Positions 24,385 to 37,573 of a stretch of 64,000 nt of DNA are shown here, piece after piece (position 1 is the stretch's first letter; each line of letters begins with the position of its first letter). The translations under genes and the position numbers were made by a program. The notes beneath the pieces are model-generated. The model did not search any database, had not been told where the DNA came from, and worked only from the letters and a program-made list of their open reading frames with translations. The stretch comes from Sclerotinia nivalis (Eukaryota; Ascomycota; Leotiomycetes; Helotiales; Sclerotiniaceae). The stretch lies in contig JAPEIS010000013.1 of NCBI GenBank assembly GCA_029531795.1, positions 310,001 through 374,000 on the forward strand. The letters run 5' to 3'.

Positions 24385-27300
24385 AATCTGCGTGGTGTTG
24401 ATGTCAATTGAGGGATATAAAACTTGATTTCAACCTGTTGGGGACAGAATGAGGGATTTCCAAATGAGCTGTAATATCGTCACACATTAATGTTTTGATA
24501 ATGAATATATCCAGAAAATAACAGTCAAGTCAAGTATGAAAAAATTGAAGAATATCTAGTATATTAAGGTGCGAAGTAATTGGAAAATATTTCATGCTTA
24601 TCAAATCTTTGAAGATCCCGATTTGGAAATTGGCATTTCCTCTTTGAGTAAATGCCATTCACCTTTGTGGTGCGGGGCAATTCTACACAGTGTAACAAGA
24701 GCTCACGTAATCAGGAATTTTTTTGAGACTTCAGTCCAACGACAGTTAATGAGTATGGCAGTGAGTTTGTGTTGAAGAATACGTTTTTTAACATTCATGC
24801 CGATTGGAATGTTGTATCTACATCCAACTCTAAAGAGTTACATCAAAATAACTGCTACCATTTTGTTAACCTCTCTATTGTGCACAATCCCCCTCCTCGA
24901 CAATACTAGTATTGGATACAGCTCTTCCCTACAACTCACTTACCATAATCCTATGCTCTCTAAAAGAAGACCATCTACCCAATTGAGAGCCACCAAAACG
25001 GCTCTCAAACCACCAATACTGAAACCCACCATTTCTAACCCAACACCATTGATCAGCCCAGTCCGACTCTCTTTCCTCCCTCCAAGAAATCTCAAAACAC
25101 TCGGCATGTCCTTCCTCCCACATACCAACGAGAACCGAGCCCGTAGCTCGCCACTAAGTTCAAGTTCAAGTTACTCCGCGTGCGGTTTGCATATCATACC
25201 CTTAGTACTCCCGTGCCGTGCGCACGAACGATCGCGCTTCGTCTTAACCGTGAAACAAGGCTTAATCTGCCCTACCGCTATATCAAAGTATTTGGAGAGT
25301 ATCCTGGGTGTGTGTTGTGTGGAATCTAATTATTTTTGAATAAATTTGATTGGGAAGTCATTACCGCGCTCGTGGCAGTTAGAAATGGAATAAGAACGGA
25401 AGAGTATTGAACTACAAAACATTCGCCCGACGCGTCGCATTTCCCTTGAGAATTCCTAGCTCACCATGTGGACATATATACCTTTTACGTTTCAACATGT
25501 ATGGGAAACTTATACTAAGCATATAAACTCTTTTCTTGGAAGATTCAGAGTGATTTACATATGGCGGGGTGAATATGGATATGAAAGCCAAATTCCAGTA
25601 TTTGAGTCTTGTGTGTTTTGTTGAGAGTTTGATATTGATGTTATTTCTAGAGATTGAGATATTTTGAGATTATGTGAAACAAATATTCGAGCATATTGAA
25701 TTTTGGTTTTTTTCTTTGATTAATGAATTTTCACACTTTATTCTTCTAGAGGATTTTTGAAATCTGAGATGCGATTGAGACACTTGTCGCGATAAGAAAC
25801 AAGTATTCGAGCTCCCGAGTAGGAACGACCCACACTCATTCCATAAATATCTATTGTAATTTCTCATGATATTGGCTTATTCTGTCCTATCGTCTAGGAT
25901 TCTATATATAAACATACGAATGCAAGACTCTATATCGTCTGATCCTTCTATAGAAACTTCTCTCAAATTAAATTTGCAAGGGGATGTTGGAGGGCGGGGT
26001 GGAAGCAAAACATGAAGCGAAAGCACAATGAAAATTTTGATATCAATCCTAAAGGACGAAAGACGCAACGAGACGGCATTAGATTTGAATTGATCTAGAT
26101 TCTTTTGAATTTCCATTATGAAAAGGATTTGGAAGGTTCAATTGGGAATGATACACCCTTCAATTAGCTTTATCCTGCAGCCCATCCCGCTGCCGACCTC
26201 GGGCGTTTTCGATCAAAGCGCGATTCAACAAGTATTGTAAAATCTTTCCCAGTAATTTCGTACCCTACCGTAATCATTGACTCGACTAGAGTTCTTTTCT
26301 CCAAAATCTTCATCCATCAATGAATCTACCGAACCAAATCGCAAGCCCGAAAAAACAGTAAATATGTGCACGAATCATGCCTTTCGAATTCAATTGTGTT
26401 TTCATGGGGGTGTCCAAGCACTGAGCAGAAAATATGCCTTTCCGCACCATAAGGTCCGTGGAGGTACTTTAGCAACGGAATCAAGGATTTCCCCTTCATT
26501 TTCGCCTAATCTTGTAGTGGTTTGTACAGAGTATGGTCGTGCACCCATCAAAAGCAACCACAAGTTGAACAGCCAAACGCAAATCATCCATTGCTTAATC
26601 GTAATTGGAGGAATCCAGTATCGCCACCTGTCAAGAATTTCTTCCATGCAATAGTGAGATAAAAAATTGTTCTTCGTTTCGTCCTTTGCCCTTCGGATTG
26701 ACCGGCCCTTGTGTGTAGGCTAGAAAACACTCGCATTTCTCATTTTTAGGCCATGGCTGCTTGGCTTAATAGGCTTGAGACGCCTAGAAGTGAGATGTAT
26801 GAAGGTCGTATCACATAGTCAAACAAATTCTTGAGTATTTCGGATTGAGTGTTCGTTGCAGAATGATTTATTCTTATCTCATCTCATCGGGGGAAGCGAT
26901 GAAACCAGACTTTGCAAGGCCAAGTCGAATTCATGAATGCAGAATGGGAAGCTCAGCTGGAAAAAAGAAAAGGCGGCGGCAAACTCGTAAACTGCCAATG
27001 GTTCACTCTGACTTACATATGGATTCTTACATCAATCAATCTATTAGAGCAAGATTTTTTTTGGGTTGCTCGCGTGCCTGTCGTACTCAATCCATGCGAA
27101 TGAGGGATATAATATTTCCGGACTGTCCCCCCACCAAGACTAGTGCTCCGAAACCGATCGGATTCTGACGTATGCATCTCACTGTACCTGCCTTGTGTAA
27201 TCGCACAAAAAGAAACTAATGCGTGATTGGTATCATAGATTTCACGTGACCAGAACAACCTTCATCTTCGGATCCGCAAATTGCCCATTGAGTAGGTAAA

Positions 27301-30300
27301 GAGTTACATTGCATTTGCAGCAGCTTCAAATTATGCAGGGTTCAAATCCGAACGATGAGATGAGGCGAAACGAAATCAAAACGGCCGAGAATGATCATCA
27401 AGCTGCGAGAAGAAAACTCTACTTCTCCAAGGCAAATAATCGTTTGCTGGGTTTCTACAGTATGCAAGTAGTCTTACTAAGGATGAGAGCCTGTTAGAGG
27501 CGTTGAATGTCTATCATGGGGTAGTTTGATACCCCAAGGGAAAATACGGAGTACCCCAAAAGAAAGGCCCTTTTTCAGAACAAAATCGGGGTATCAATTA
27601 TTTGTCCGAAGTTTATCAGGGTGGGTGAATCATTTCTGGGCAAATTTACTACACATGACAGAAGACTGGTTGGTTTTAGTTAGCTAATGCGATGCTAATA
27701 CAAGTTCCTGACCTCGATTGAGTTTATTGGTGTTGGCTCTGGGCGATGAAGGAAATTATTTCATCATTTTGATATTAGCATTTGTAGACTCCTGGTAGGT
27801 GAGGACTATCAATGTTATCTTATGATGTACTGTAGATAGAACTCTGTAGGAAAAATTGATTGACTCATTTTTAAGAATACAGCGGATTGCGCGAATGATC
27901 TCAGGGTCAAACTTAAATATCCTCCAAGCAAAATACCGCGTCAACGATAAGCATGCCCAGAGCTAATTATATTGCAATCAGCCCTTTTGTGTTCATATGC
28001 AGATGGGAGAAATGAAGCTATCGCAGGCCTTTTTCAGCTAACTTAGAAACCTCACGTATTTTTAGTTCTAGGCGCTCAATGGAAATGACGGTAATAATTC
28101 CGGAAATTTTGCGATGGGTTGAATATGGATGTGACGGTAGTACTGTAATGGAACTATGATGTATCGGAACGGATATATTGGCTAATTACATCGTTAGCTA
28201 CAGCCGACAAATGACAATTATAATTGCGATGGGGATTTTGAGGGATTTTGAACGGTTATTCGGTGCCTTTCGGTACTGCCAATACCAGTATCCCTTACAC
28301 CGGTCAAAAGTGGAGGTTGAGATGAGGAGCGCTTACTGGACAAGCTGACCTAATTTTCAGAGACAAGATTCGGAGCGACTTGAAGTTTGAATAGTGGAAG
28401 GATGTATACATCCTCTATCCATTATCCTCTTTACGAATTACGATGGATGAGGCTGACGATGTGCAGTTGGTAGGTTCCGTCGCGTCTTTTTGATTTGCAA
28501 AAGGGTATGCAAAGAGGTGGATATGTTTTGACCGCGTTCTTCTATTTCCGCGTTCTATATCATTACATATTGATTTTTCTCCAGTATTTCTGGAGGTAAA
28601 AAGGCCGAGCAACGGTGAAAGAAAGACTACAGTACATCCTCTATTTTTACGCTGTCCCGTACCTCATTCATGTTCGCGATAATTGCATGTTGTCCATACC
28701 AATTACAGTATCGATGAATTATATGTAGACTATTCAAATCACCACGTACTGTATTGTATAAATGTCAGTGCAAATAAACAATCATCTCAGATGCTCCACC
28801 TAAATGTCAATTTCACGATCAAGCTTTACCTAAACAATTAGTTCCCATCTTCACCCAGGTTCCCCTAGTCATTTACATAGAATTTTATGCAAGATCTGAG
28901 TATCCCAGTAATTACCTCTGTACTGTCTTAACTACATCCCGCTGAATAGCTGCACGGTTCTGTAGAGATACCTGCGATTACAGGAGAGATAGAGCCTTAG
29001 TAACGTCATTTAGCGCAATTGCTATCGTGCCGCAATGCCGGGGGAGATGGGTTTGAATGGGTGGAGTGAGATTATTGCGATGAGGTTCGGTACGGTGAGG
29101 GGGATGCGCGTGGAGGGGAGAGGCGAAAGGGGGAAAACTGTGAAATGGGGATGGAAACAGTAGAAGCGAGAAAGTGAAGGGGGAAAATGAAATTGTTAAA
29201 GTGTACGCTGGCGAAAAAAAAAAAAAAAAAACGTGTAGCGTGTGGGATAAACTTGTGGAGTTCATGGCGCGTTCAACTTACCCGTATCTGTGTGGGATGT
29301 GGCATTGATTGTTTCTAGTTTGTATTCCCCTATGTAAATCCCTTCAGACAGCGGCGCGAGTAAAAGTTTCAAACATCGGTATTTATTATTGCCAAGATGA
29401 TATTCTTTTTCACCACGGTGCACGTATTGTATCGGCCAAGCACCAAGTCGTCTTGTCTTCCTCCAAAATCACCGGAGATCTCCCCAAGCAATGCTGTCGA
29501 AAACGTAAAATTTAAAATGCGAGTAAGGTTCAATACCGATGAGATAAGACTGTGTGTGGGTGTGCAATGTCTTCATTGTCTTGGAGCCTTAGAGATCCTC
29601 TGAACGATTCAGTTACTTCGTAATTCAGTAATTGAGATTATTTGAAACAAGGTCTCTCGATGATATTGTGCCACCGGCTATCAATCCCATTTTGTTTTGT
29701 TTACAATTTAGTTCGTGAAGGGATCGTAGTTTTGCAGGGAATGACTTGACAAAATCTCCAATTTCTTCAAATTGTTTGACAGCGACGCAAAGACGTCAAA
29801 CCCTGAAGGATAACAACAAGCAAAGCACAGTATAATCAAACAGCGAACTCGATACCATGTCACACCCTACGGCCAAAGAACTTCAAGGCTCAAACTCTCC
29901 ATTTCTAAGTTGCTATCGATATCTCCCCGTACCTTGTTGTCTCTCGCCTTGCCCTGCTTACGGGCACCCCGTCCAAACCCAGGTCCCAGCACCCATTTTC
30001 ATCCCGCAATAGCCATTATCTACTGTATTATGCCCCATACCACTACTGCTTGTAAAATGAAGTAAGCAAACTTACTTACCCGCCAATCAACTACAATTAA
30101 TTATTGAGCGTCTGGGATAGGATAGGAGAGGACTGGGAAGGAAGCGTGGAGGTATGAAGATAAGTTGCAAATTACTATTTGCAAATTTGCAATCTTGAAG
30201 AACATTATCCAATGAAAAGCAGCCTTGGTGGTATGAAATTATGAAGGTCGTGAGATGGAGTTCTCATTTTATTTTTCTTGTAGGTACATGTGTGCTGGCA

Positions 30301-31942
30301 ACTGAGAGATGAAAGATTCGACAACAACCCACAAACTACCTATATCAAGTAAACTATAGTCATAGAAGGAAAAGTATGCTCACACCAAGTACTTTCCGAA
30401 GGCATACCGAAATTTCTCAATCTTCCTGATTATTGAGGAAAAGAAAACAAGTATAGAGATATTCATTATACGTGATACCTTATTCCATGTAAGATTCGAA
30501 ACGACTGAAGGTAGACGCGGCGATTGAAGGAGGTTGGGAAGGAATATAGTAGGTAGTATTTTTCTTAATTGATGGGTCAGTACTGAGGTAAGACAAAATG
30601 TAGGGCATGGCATATGTCTCTTTTTCCAGCCCTGAGATTTTATCAGCGCTATCAGCTCTAGAGTCAACCTAAGCAATATTGAATACAGTAAATGTAGTAC
30701 GGATATCTAGGCGTCTTCTAAAACTTCTACGGTATTCCCATGCATGCAGTGATTCTCACGATGCATCTCGATCCTGTAGTAGTTGTAGGTAGTAATTGCC
30801 CATAGTCAAAAGTATCTTACATTTCTCCGCACCTGAAGATCCCTAATGTAGCGGATTGTTGCCCCCCCTCGATTTTAACCCCCTCATCATAGTATTCATA
30901 CCTACTCACTTATGGTGAAGTTATTGATATGGCGGATTAGTGCCATATTCATACTGATTCATGATTGCATACATTTGCTTGTCATACCTTTTAGAATATC
31001 TAGCTCACTGATTGGCCAATTGGTAAGTTCCTATCTGATAATGGCGAGTCGTCATTCGCTGCCGACCAAGCATCCGGCTCACCGATACATTTAGTGACAC
31101 CCAGCTTATACTTTGATAGTAGTAACTGAAGTGATCTAAACTCAATTGGATGGGAGATTTCTCGGCATTTGCTCGAAAAGGTCATGTTGGAAGGTAACGG
31201 TGAGCGTATGAACAGATATTACTACCTAGTCAAGATTAGTTTATTGGATTTCAAAAGATTGACCCTGGATAACTCGGCTTTCTTTACTAGGTACACAATT
31301 ATTGAAGGAAGTAAAGGTTAATCGGTCAAGGATTTTGATCGGATATTGAATAGAAATCTTTACTCAATTAGGAGCTGTAGTCGAACACTAAGCCGGGTCT
31401 AGCTAAGATCTAGGTTTTAATGGAGCATTTTGGAAATCATTTGAAAATCCCTCACCAAAAATCAAAACAAACCGCTACTAAGTACCATGACACTAAGTAA
31501 AAATCATCCACTTTCTCTTGATCAATACGGTGACCTTTCTAACTCAAATCGATAGGAAACTTTCCCTAGGCCCGTTGTTGGTTTCTGCCCCAGACCCTCG
31601 CCAGACCCTCTTCAGACGAGACTTGCTTTGCTCAAGTTTATCCATGGGTCTCGTTCAAGGGCCCCTAGTAGATTCTTCTTCCCATTCACAGTCGTGCCGT
31701 CAAAATTGTCTGTGTCCACTGTCCGAGGATGACGCCGAAGGGTGAAGAAGAAAAATCAAAAGTTAACCTTACCCGATCTTGCTTGGGACTAGGATAGTTG
31801 ATCACACTTAGTCTCTCAGATATATAATCCTCTTCTGTCCTCCCTCTTCCAATCCATTTTCTTTCCAGTCTATTCGGTTTGCCTTTGTCACGGTGGGAAC
31901 TAATAATAATCTTTCCTTCATATCCTACTATCCACCATCGCA
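24385..31942. other. 7.5-kb gene-poor region upstream of the H+-ATPase gene
   Basis: I see no gene with convincing domains or splice structure. The longest open frame (about 24797-25339, +, 180 codons) is Ser/Pro/Leu-rich without recognisable domains and is listed separately at low confidence. Small features are a GGGGTA/TACCCC hairpin at 27518-27535 with two related copies at 27552 and 27588, and an A-run at about 29216-29231. The last 400 bp before 31943 are CT-rich, fitting the promoter and leader of a highly expressed gene. Confidence 0.5.
24797..25339 (+). CDS. Possible hypothetical protein, 180 aa
   Basis: A single open frame of 180 codons starts with a hydrophobic segment (about residues 16-34, Ile-Thr-Ala-Thr-Ile-Leu-Leu-Thr type), followed by a Ser/Pro/Lys-rich stretch. 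No domain is recognised. It faces away from the transcription-factor-domain gene that starts at 24384 on the other strand. The reverse strand over the same bases is also open, and composition is not clearly coding. It may be chance. Confidence 0.18.
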   Translation: MPIGMLYLHPTLKSYIKITATILLTSLLCTIPLLDNTSIGYSSSLQLTYHNPMLSKRRPSTQLRATKTALKPPILKPTISNPTPLISPVRLSFLPPRNLKTLGMSFLPHTNENRARSSPLSSSSSYSACGLHIIPLVLPCRAHERSRFVLTVKQGLICPTAISKYLESILGVCCVESNYF

Positions 31943-34900
31943 ATGGCTCACGGAGACGTTGAGAATGGCGCTTCGGCGGCCAGGCCAGAGTACGAAGACG
32001 AAAAGCTCGGAGAATATGGTCAACTCGTTCGATACATTTCAAAATACAAGGGCAGAGAAGAGGGAGAAAAGATTGCTGCCGAGGAAGAGGAAAAGGCCCC
32101 AAAGAAGAAGGGTATGTTCAGCAAGAAGAAGAAGGTCGGAAGTGATGGATCTGGTTTCGAGACTCCAGATGACTGGCTCAACACTGGTATGCGCCAGGGT
32201 CTCTCTACCGGTGAGGTCGAAATCCGTCGCAAGAAGACTGGATGGAATGAATTGACCACTGAGAACGAGAGCTTGTTCATCAAGTTCATCGGTTTCTTCA
32301 GAGGTCCTGTACTCTATGGTTAGTAAATTCTTATTTCCTCTTCATGAGTTGTTCTAACATGGGCTATAGTTATGGAAATTGCTGTCCTCCTCGCCGCCGG
32401 TCTGCGGGATTGGATTGATTTCGGTGTTATTATCGGTATTCTTATGCTTAACGCTGTTGTCGGTTGGTATCAGGAAAAACAAGCTGCTGATGTCGTCGCC
32501 AGTTTGAAGGGTATGTCATTACATCAATTCACCCGGTATAATCTCGTTGCTGACCTCAATCGCAGGTGATATTGCTTTGAAGGCTACTGTTGTTCGTGAC
32601 GGCGCCGAAGTTGAGATCTTGGCTCGTGAATTGGTTCCTGGTGACATCGTAAGTTACACCACATGGACACAGCATCAATCCTCAATCACATTACTGACCC
32701 TTCTACCAACAGATCGTTATTGAGGATGGACACGTTGTTCCCGCCGATGCTAGAATTATTTGCGCCTATGACGACCCTAACGGATATGAAACTTATCAAC
32801 AAGAACTTCTCAACCAACGCAGCCACGAATTGAGCGAAAAAGAAGAAGATGATGAGGATGATGCTCACGGAGGCAAGCACGGTTCTGGTTACGCTCTCCT
32901 CGCTATCGATCAATCTGCCATGACTGGTGAATCCTTGGCTGTCGACAAGTACGTCGCTGATGTCGTCTACTACACAACTGGTTGCAAGCGTGGAAAGGCC
33001 TATGCCGTTGTCACTCACGGTGCCCGCATGTCTTTCGTTGGTCGTACTGCTTCTCTCGTCACTGGTGCTAAAGATCAAGGTCATTTCAAGGCTATCATGA
33101 ACTCCATTGGTACGTCTTTGTTGGTTTTGGTCGTCGGCTGGATCTTGATTGCCTGGATTGGTGGTTTCTTCCATCACTTGCAACTCGCTACCCCAGAACA
33201 CTCTTCCATCAACTTACTCCATTACGCTCTTATCCTCTTGATTGTCGGTGTTCCAGTCGGTCTCCCAGTCGTTACCACCACCACTCTCGCTGTCGGTGCC
33301 GCTTACCTCGCTGAGGAGAAGGCCATTGTCCAAAAGCTTACTGCTATTGAGTCCCTTGCCGGTGTTGACGTTCTCTGCTCTGACAAGACCGGTACTCTCA
33401 CTGCTAACCAATTGTCTATCCGTGAACCATTCGTCGCTGAAGGTGTCGATATCAACTGGATGATGGCTGTTGCCGCTCTCGCTTCTTCCCACAACGTCAA
33501 GTCTTTGGATCCTATCGACAAAGTTACCATTCTCACCCTTAAGCGTTACCCAGCTGCCCGTAAGATCCTTGAACAAGGCTGGAAAACTGAGAACTTCACT
33601 CCATTCGACCCTGTCTCCAAGCGTATTACTGCTATCGTTACCAAGGATGGTGTTACCTATACTTGTGCTAAGGGTGCTCCCAGCGCTATCTTGAGAATGT
33701 CTGAATGTTCCGTTGAGGTTGCCGGTATGTACAAGGCCAAGGCCGGTGAATTCGCTCGTCGTGGTTTCCGTTCTCTCGGTGTTGCTGTTAAGGAAGGTAA
33801 TGGACCATGGCAATTGCTCGGTATGCTTCCTATGTTCGACCCTCCCCGTGAGGATACCGCTGCTACCATCGCCGAAGCTCAACTTCTTGGTCTCTCCGTT
33901 AAGATGTTGACTGGTGACGCTATCGCTATTGCCAAGGAAACTTGCAAGATGTTGGCTCTCGGTACCAAGGTTTACAACTCTGACAAACTTATCCACGGTG
34001 GTCTTACTGGTACTACTCAACACGATTTGGTTGAGCGCGCCGATGGTTTCGCTGAAGTTTTCCCTGAGCACAAGTACCAAGTCGTCGAGATGTTGCAACA
34101 ACGTGGACATTTGACAGCTATGACTGGTGACGGTGTTAACGACGCTCCTTCCCTCAAGAAATCTGACTGCGGTATTGCTGTCGAAGGTTCAACTGAAGCT
34201 GCTCAAGCCGCTGCTGACATTGTTTTCCTCGCCCCTGGTCTCAACACTATCGTCTCTGCCATCAAGATCGCCCGTCAAATTTTCCAACGTATGAAGGCTT
34301 ATATCCAATACCGTATTGCTCTCTGTCTTCACTTGGAGATCTACTTGGTTACTTCTATGGTTATCATCAACGAGACTATCCGTGTCGAGCTTATCGTGTT
34401 CCTTGCCCTCTTCGCTGATTTGGCCACCATTGCCGTCGCCTATGACAACGCTCACTTCGAACAACGCCCAGTCGAATGGCAATTGCCAAAGATTTGGATC
34501 ATTTCCGTCGTCCTCGGTATATTGCTTGCTCTCGGTACCTGGGTCATGCGTGGTGCTCTCTTCTTGCCAAACGGTGGTTTCATCGAGAACTTTGGATCTA
34601 TTCAAGGTATGCTCTTCTTGGAAGTGTCTCTTACCGAGAACTGGCTCATCTTCGTCACCCGTGGTGGAAACACCTGGCCATCATGGCAACTGGTTATCGC
34701 CATCTTCATGGTCGATGTCCTCGCTACCCTCTTCTGTGTCTTCGGTTGGTTGTGCGGCGGCGTTGGTGAGCCATCTGACCCAGCCACCAAGAACATTCTC
34801 CTTTCCGAAAACGGTCACACCTCTATCGTCACTGTTGTCATCGTTTGGGGTTTCTCTATCGGTGTCACCATCGTCACTGCCATTGTTTACTACTTGATGA

Positions 34901-35073
34901 ACCAATGGTCGTGGTTGGACAACCTTGGACGTGCCAGACGCAGCCACGCTGATACTCAATTGGAGAACATCATTGCCCACCTTTCCAAGGTCGCCATTGA
35001 GCACTCCCAAGTTGACGGTGTCCACCGTTACCACATTGTTCAAAAGCAAGCTGATGTTGAGGATGATGATTAG
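31943..35073 (+). CDS. pma1: Plasma-membrane H+-ATPase (P-type IIIA)
   Basis: Exons are 31943-32318, 32370-32510, 32566-32648 and 32713-35073, with introns of 51, 55 and 64 nt, giving 986 residues. The pump hydrolyses ATP to export protons across the plasma membrane and powers secondary nutrient uptake. The A-domain motif TGES is at 271-274, the phosphorylated Asp424 lies in CSDKTGTLT, followed by MLTGD and TGDGVNDAP hinge motifs and about ten membrane segments. Codon use is strongly biased (GGT, GCC, AAG, CTC/TTG), as in highly expressed fungal genes. The chain is longer than yeast Pma1 because of an acidic, His-containing insertion (about 217-258) just before TGES. The C-terminal regulatory tail lacks the tandem Ser-Thr of yeast Pma1. 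It is closer to the second PMA clade of filamentous fungi than to the Neurospora enzyme (inference), so it may be a paralogue. An AATAAA lies near 35600. Confidence 0.95.
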
Positions 35074-37573
35074 ATTATCACGTTAATGATCTGGGTACCA
35101 CTCTCTTGAATAGACAAGACGGTTGGAAAAAGTAAGAAAAATATCAAAAAGCCACAAAAAATTTGCAACTTTCGCATGGAGAACTTGGAGAAGAAAGGCG
35201 TTCCTAATATCCCCTCGTCATCATTGATTCGACATTGTCAATGTGGTCGAGAAACATCATGTCAACAAAGCTTGCCCGTACGGAGCTGCGAACTTCAACG
35301 TTTCAACACCACCACCGCCTTGTCGTCATACACCTTTAATTGTCGCCTACCTTAATCCATAACTCTTTTACACCTTATAGACCTTTATTACGAGATGCGA
35401 GATTTCTTTATGTTTTATGTTTTATGTTTGAATAGTACTCTATATCATAGATGGGTAAATGGGTTGGGATATTCCAGGGATGTGTTTATGTCACAGAGAA
35501 GAAGAGGACGATAAGATGTATATACTGAGAAATGGAACGACTTCATTACATTATCCTGATGTGTGCCTTTTGCTTATTGTTATGAATGTGACCTTGACTG
35601 AATAAAACTTTATCACATTTTAGTTTTCTCTTTGTTTTGATGTTAAATTGGATGGGAAAATAATCTGCCGCCGTCAACTACCCTTTCCTTCTTCGAAATT
35701 CCAAGGCTCCATTCATTTTTTTCTCTTTAATTTCTCTAGGCTTTGTTCCACTTTCTTGTAGGCTCTCTCTTTAATCCAGATCTTCACTCTTACCTAACGT
35801 TGCGAGGTTTCACAAATAAGCGCCATTACCTATCCATTTATTAAACAATAGTTCATATAAGCAATCCAGAAATAATAACAATAATAATAATAATAGAATA
35901 AATTCGAATCCTTCTACCTTACAGTCCACCGTACAAGCTTCAACACGAAAAAGATAACATAATCTCCACCATGTGAAATTTCCTCAATGAATTGGTACCT
36001 GGATTATCCCATCTTGAACTTAGTGGACATATTCAGACCCGCTGGTTCGCGGACGAATCAAGGCAGGTACAAAATTACCTGCTGCGCGTGTGGGTAATTT
36101 AATGTCGGCCCTGGCAGCTTGCAGGAAAGAGTTTATGGATTTGGCAGTAGATGTTACAATATCACCCGAGAAACAAGAAGGATGCTATGATCACATGGAT
36201 AAACAGGGTATTTCCCCTGTCTATCGAGCGATATGGAGGAATGCTAATTTATTGTACCTGTATGTATCCACCGCGTGCCTTGAAAATTGGAGCAAGTGGA
36301 CGGAAATAAAAGTTTGTGAGAGGAAAAGGAATTGTTCACAGCGGTGATGGGTTCGTTTTCTGCATGGTCTGTCGGTTGCTCGTTTGCTTCTTTGCTTGTT
36401 TGTAGCTATGGTGGGTCGCATATTGTTTGCTTGCGTGCGACTGTTTGGGGAAAAGAGCTTGTGAGGGTCTCTTCTTTCTTTGCTTGTAGTGGCTCAGTGA
36501 GTGTTCGTTGCGATGCTGTCTTCTCTGTCTGTAATCGGTGGTAGATCTTCGGTGAATTGCTGCAAATATTTTCAAGTATAATACCAGTGCGCAACATGCT
36601 TAAATTATGCCTGAACGTATATGCAGTATGCGCTCGGTCCAGCGACAACGAGACCGAGTGCGATGCAGCACGCACAGCGAGAGCGGTGAACATTTACGAT
36701 GGCACTGTGAGTGGCAGTTTAGTTTGTTTCTGTTATTGCCATTCATCCTCGGTTCACACAGCTGAAAGCTCATCCACCGCTTCTGAATTCGAACTCCATC
36801 GAAGAACGTGCTCCACCGCACCAGCGAACGCAATCGGGCCGCGCCCGCTCTTTTGAAGCTCCACGCCGAGGGAACTTGAGGGATTATCCCCTTGGTGTTC
36901 CGTCCATGTCTTCATCCGCATTCTCCACTCGTTACTCCGTGCTAGAGGAAGATTTGGAAATTGGAAGGACTTGGAAATGTGGAGGATGGAGAGTGGAGGA
37001 ATCTGGGCACGGGGAATCCTTTCGCATCGTTGATACATGCAATACTTGAAGTGGAACCCGTACCTGATTATGGGCAGTAACATTGATGAGAGACAATATC
37101 CGCTATTCCCACGATAGGTGGATCGGAATACTGATGCGGGACAGGTTAATATGTCTCAATATCGATGCTATCGATATTGATAGGGACGGTGAGTATCGAT
37201 TGCATTGGATAAAGGAAATTACATGACGATGTATTCGTTGTCGATTGTTGGGGTTCAGTTCGGTAAAGATTAAGGTGAAGGAGGTTGGGGAAATGTCTTA
37301 GTATATTTTGGGGGCCATTCACCGCGGTCTGTGTCGTGGCATGAAAGTCTCACCGTCTTTCAGTACGCGCAATGATATGAAAAGTCACTCCCGAGGTCTT
37401 TGTCAATTATGCCACATCTGTTATGAAAATGTATGAATGGGATGAATAATTAATTATTCATAATTGTTAAGGCAATTGACCATTCACGAACAAGTTAAGT
37501 GCCGAAATGCCAAGCAAGCATGAAGTCTTGGAGAAAACCTTAAGACTGCTTGAAGAACGTTTGAGGAACGAAC
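35074..37573. other. H+-ATPase 3' flank and sparse intergenic DNA
   Basis: The first 550 bp are a typical 3' UTR/flank with a GAATAAAAC-type poly(A) signal near 35600. An AAT microsatellite lies at about 35871-35896. From 36300 to 36900 GC content rises and several overlapping frames are open on both strands, but none has coding character or a recognisable domain. Confidence 0.5.

Noticed and set aside
26277..27168. Two + strand frames of 107-125 codons in the 24-32 kb desert
   Set aside because: Competing open frames on both strands, no splice structure, no recognisable domain.
27332..27350. GGGTTCAAATCCG, resembling a tRNA T-arm
   Set aside because: No acceptor, D or anticodon arms can be drawn around it.
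33214..34110. Long antisense open frame (298 codons) inside the H+-ATPase gene
   Set aside because: It is the shadow of a highly codon-biased coding exon on the other strand; composition follows the complement of PMA codons and no domain is present.
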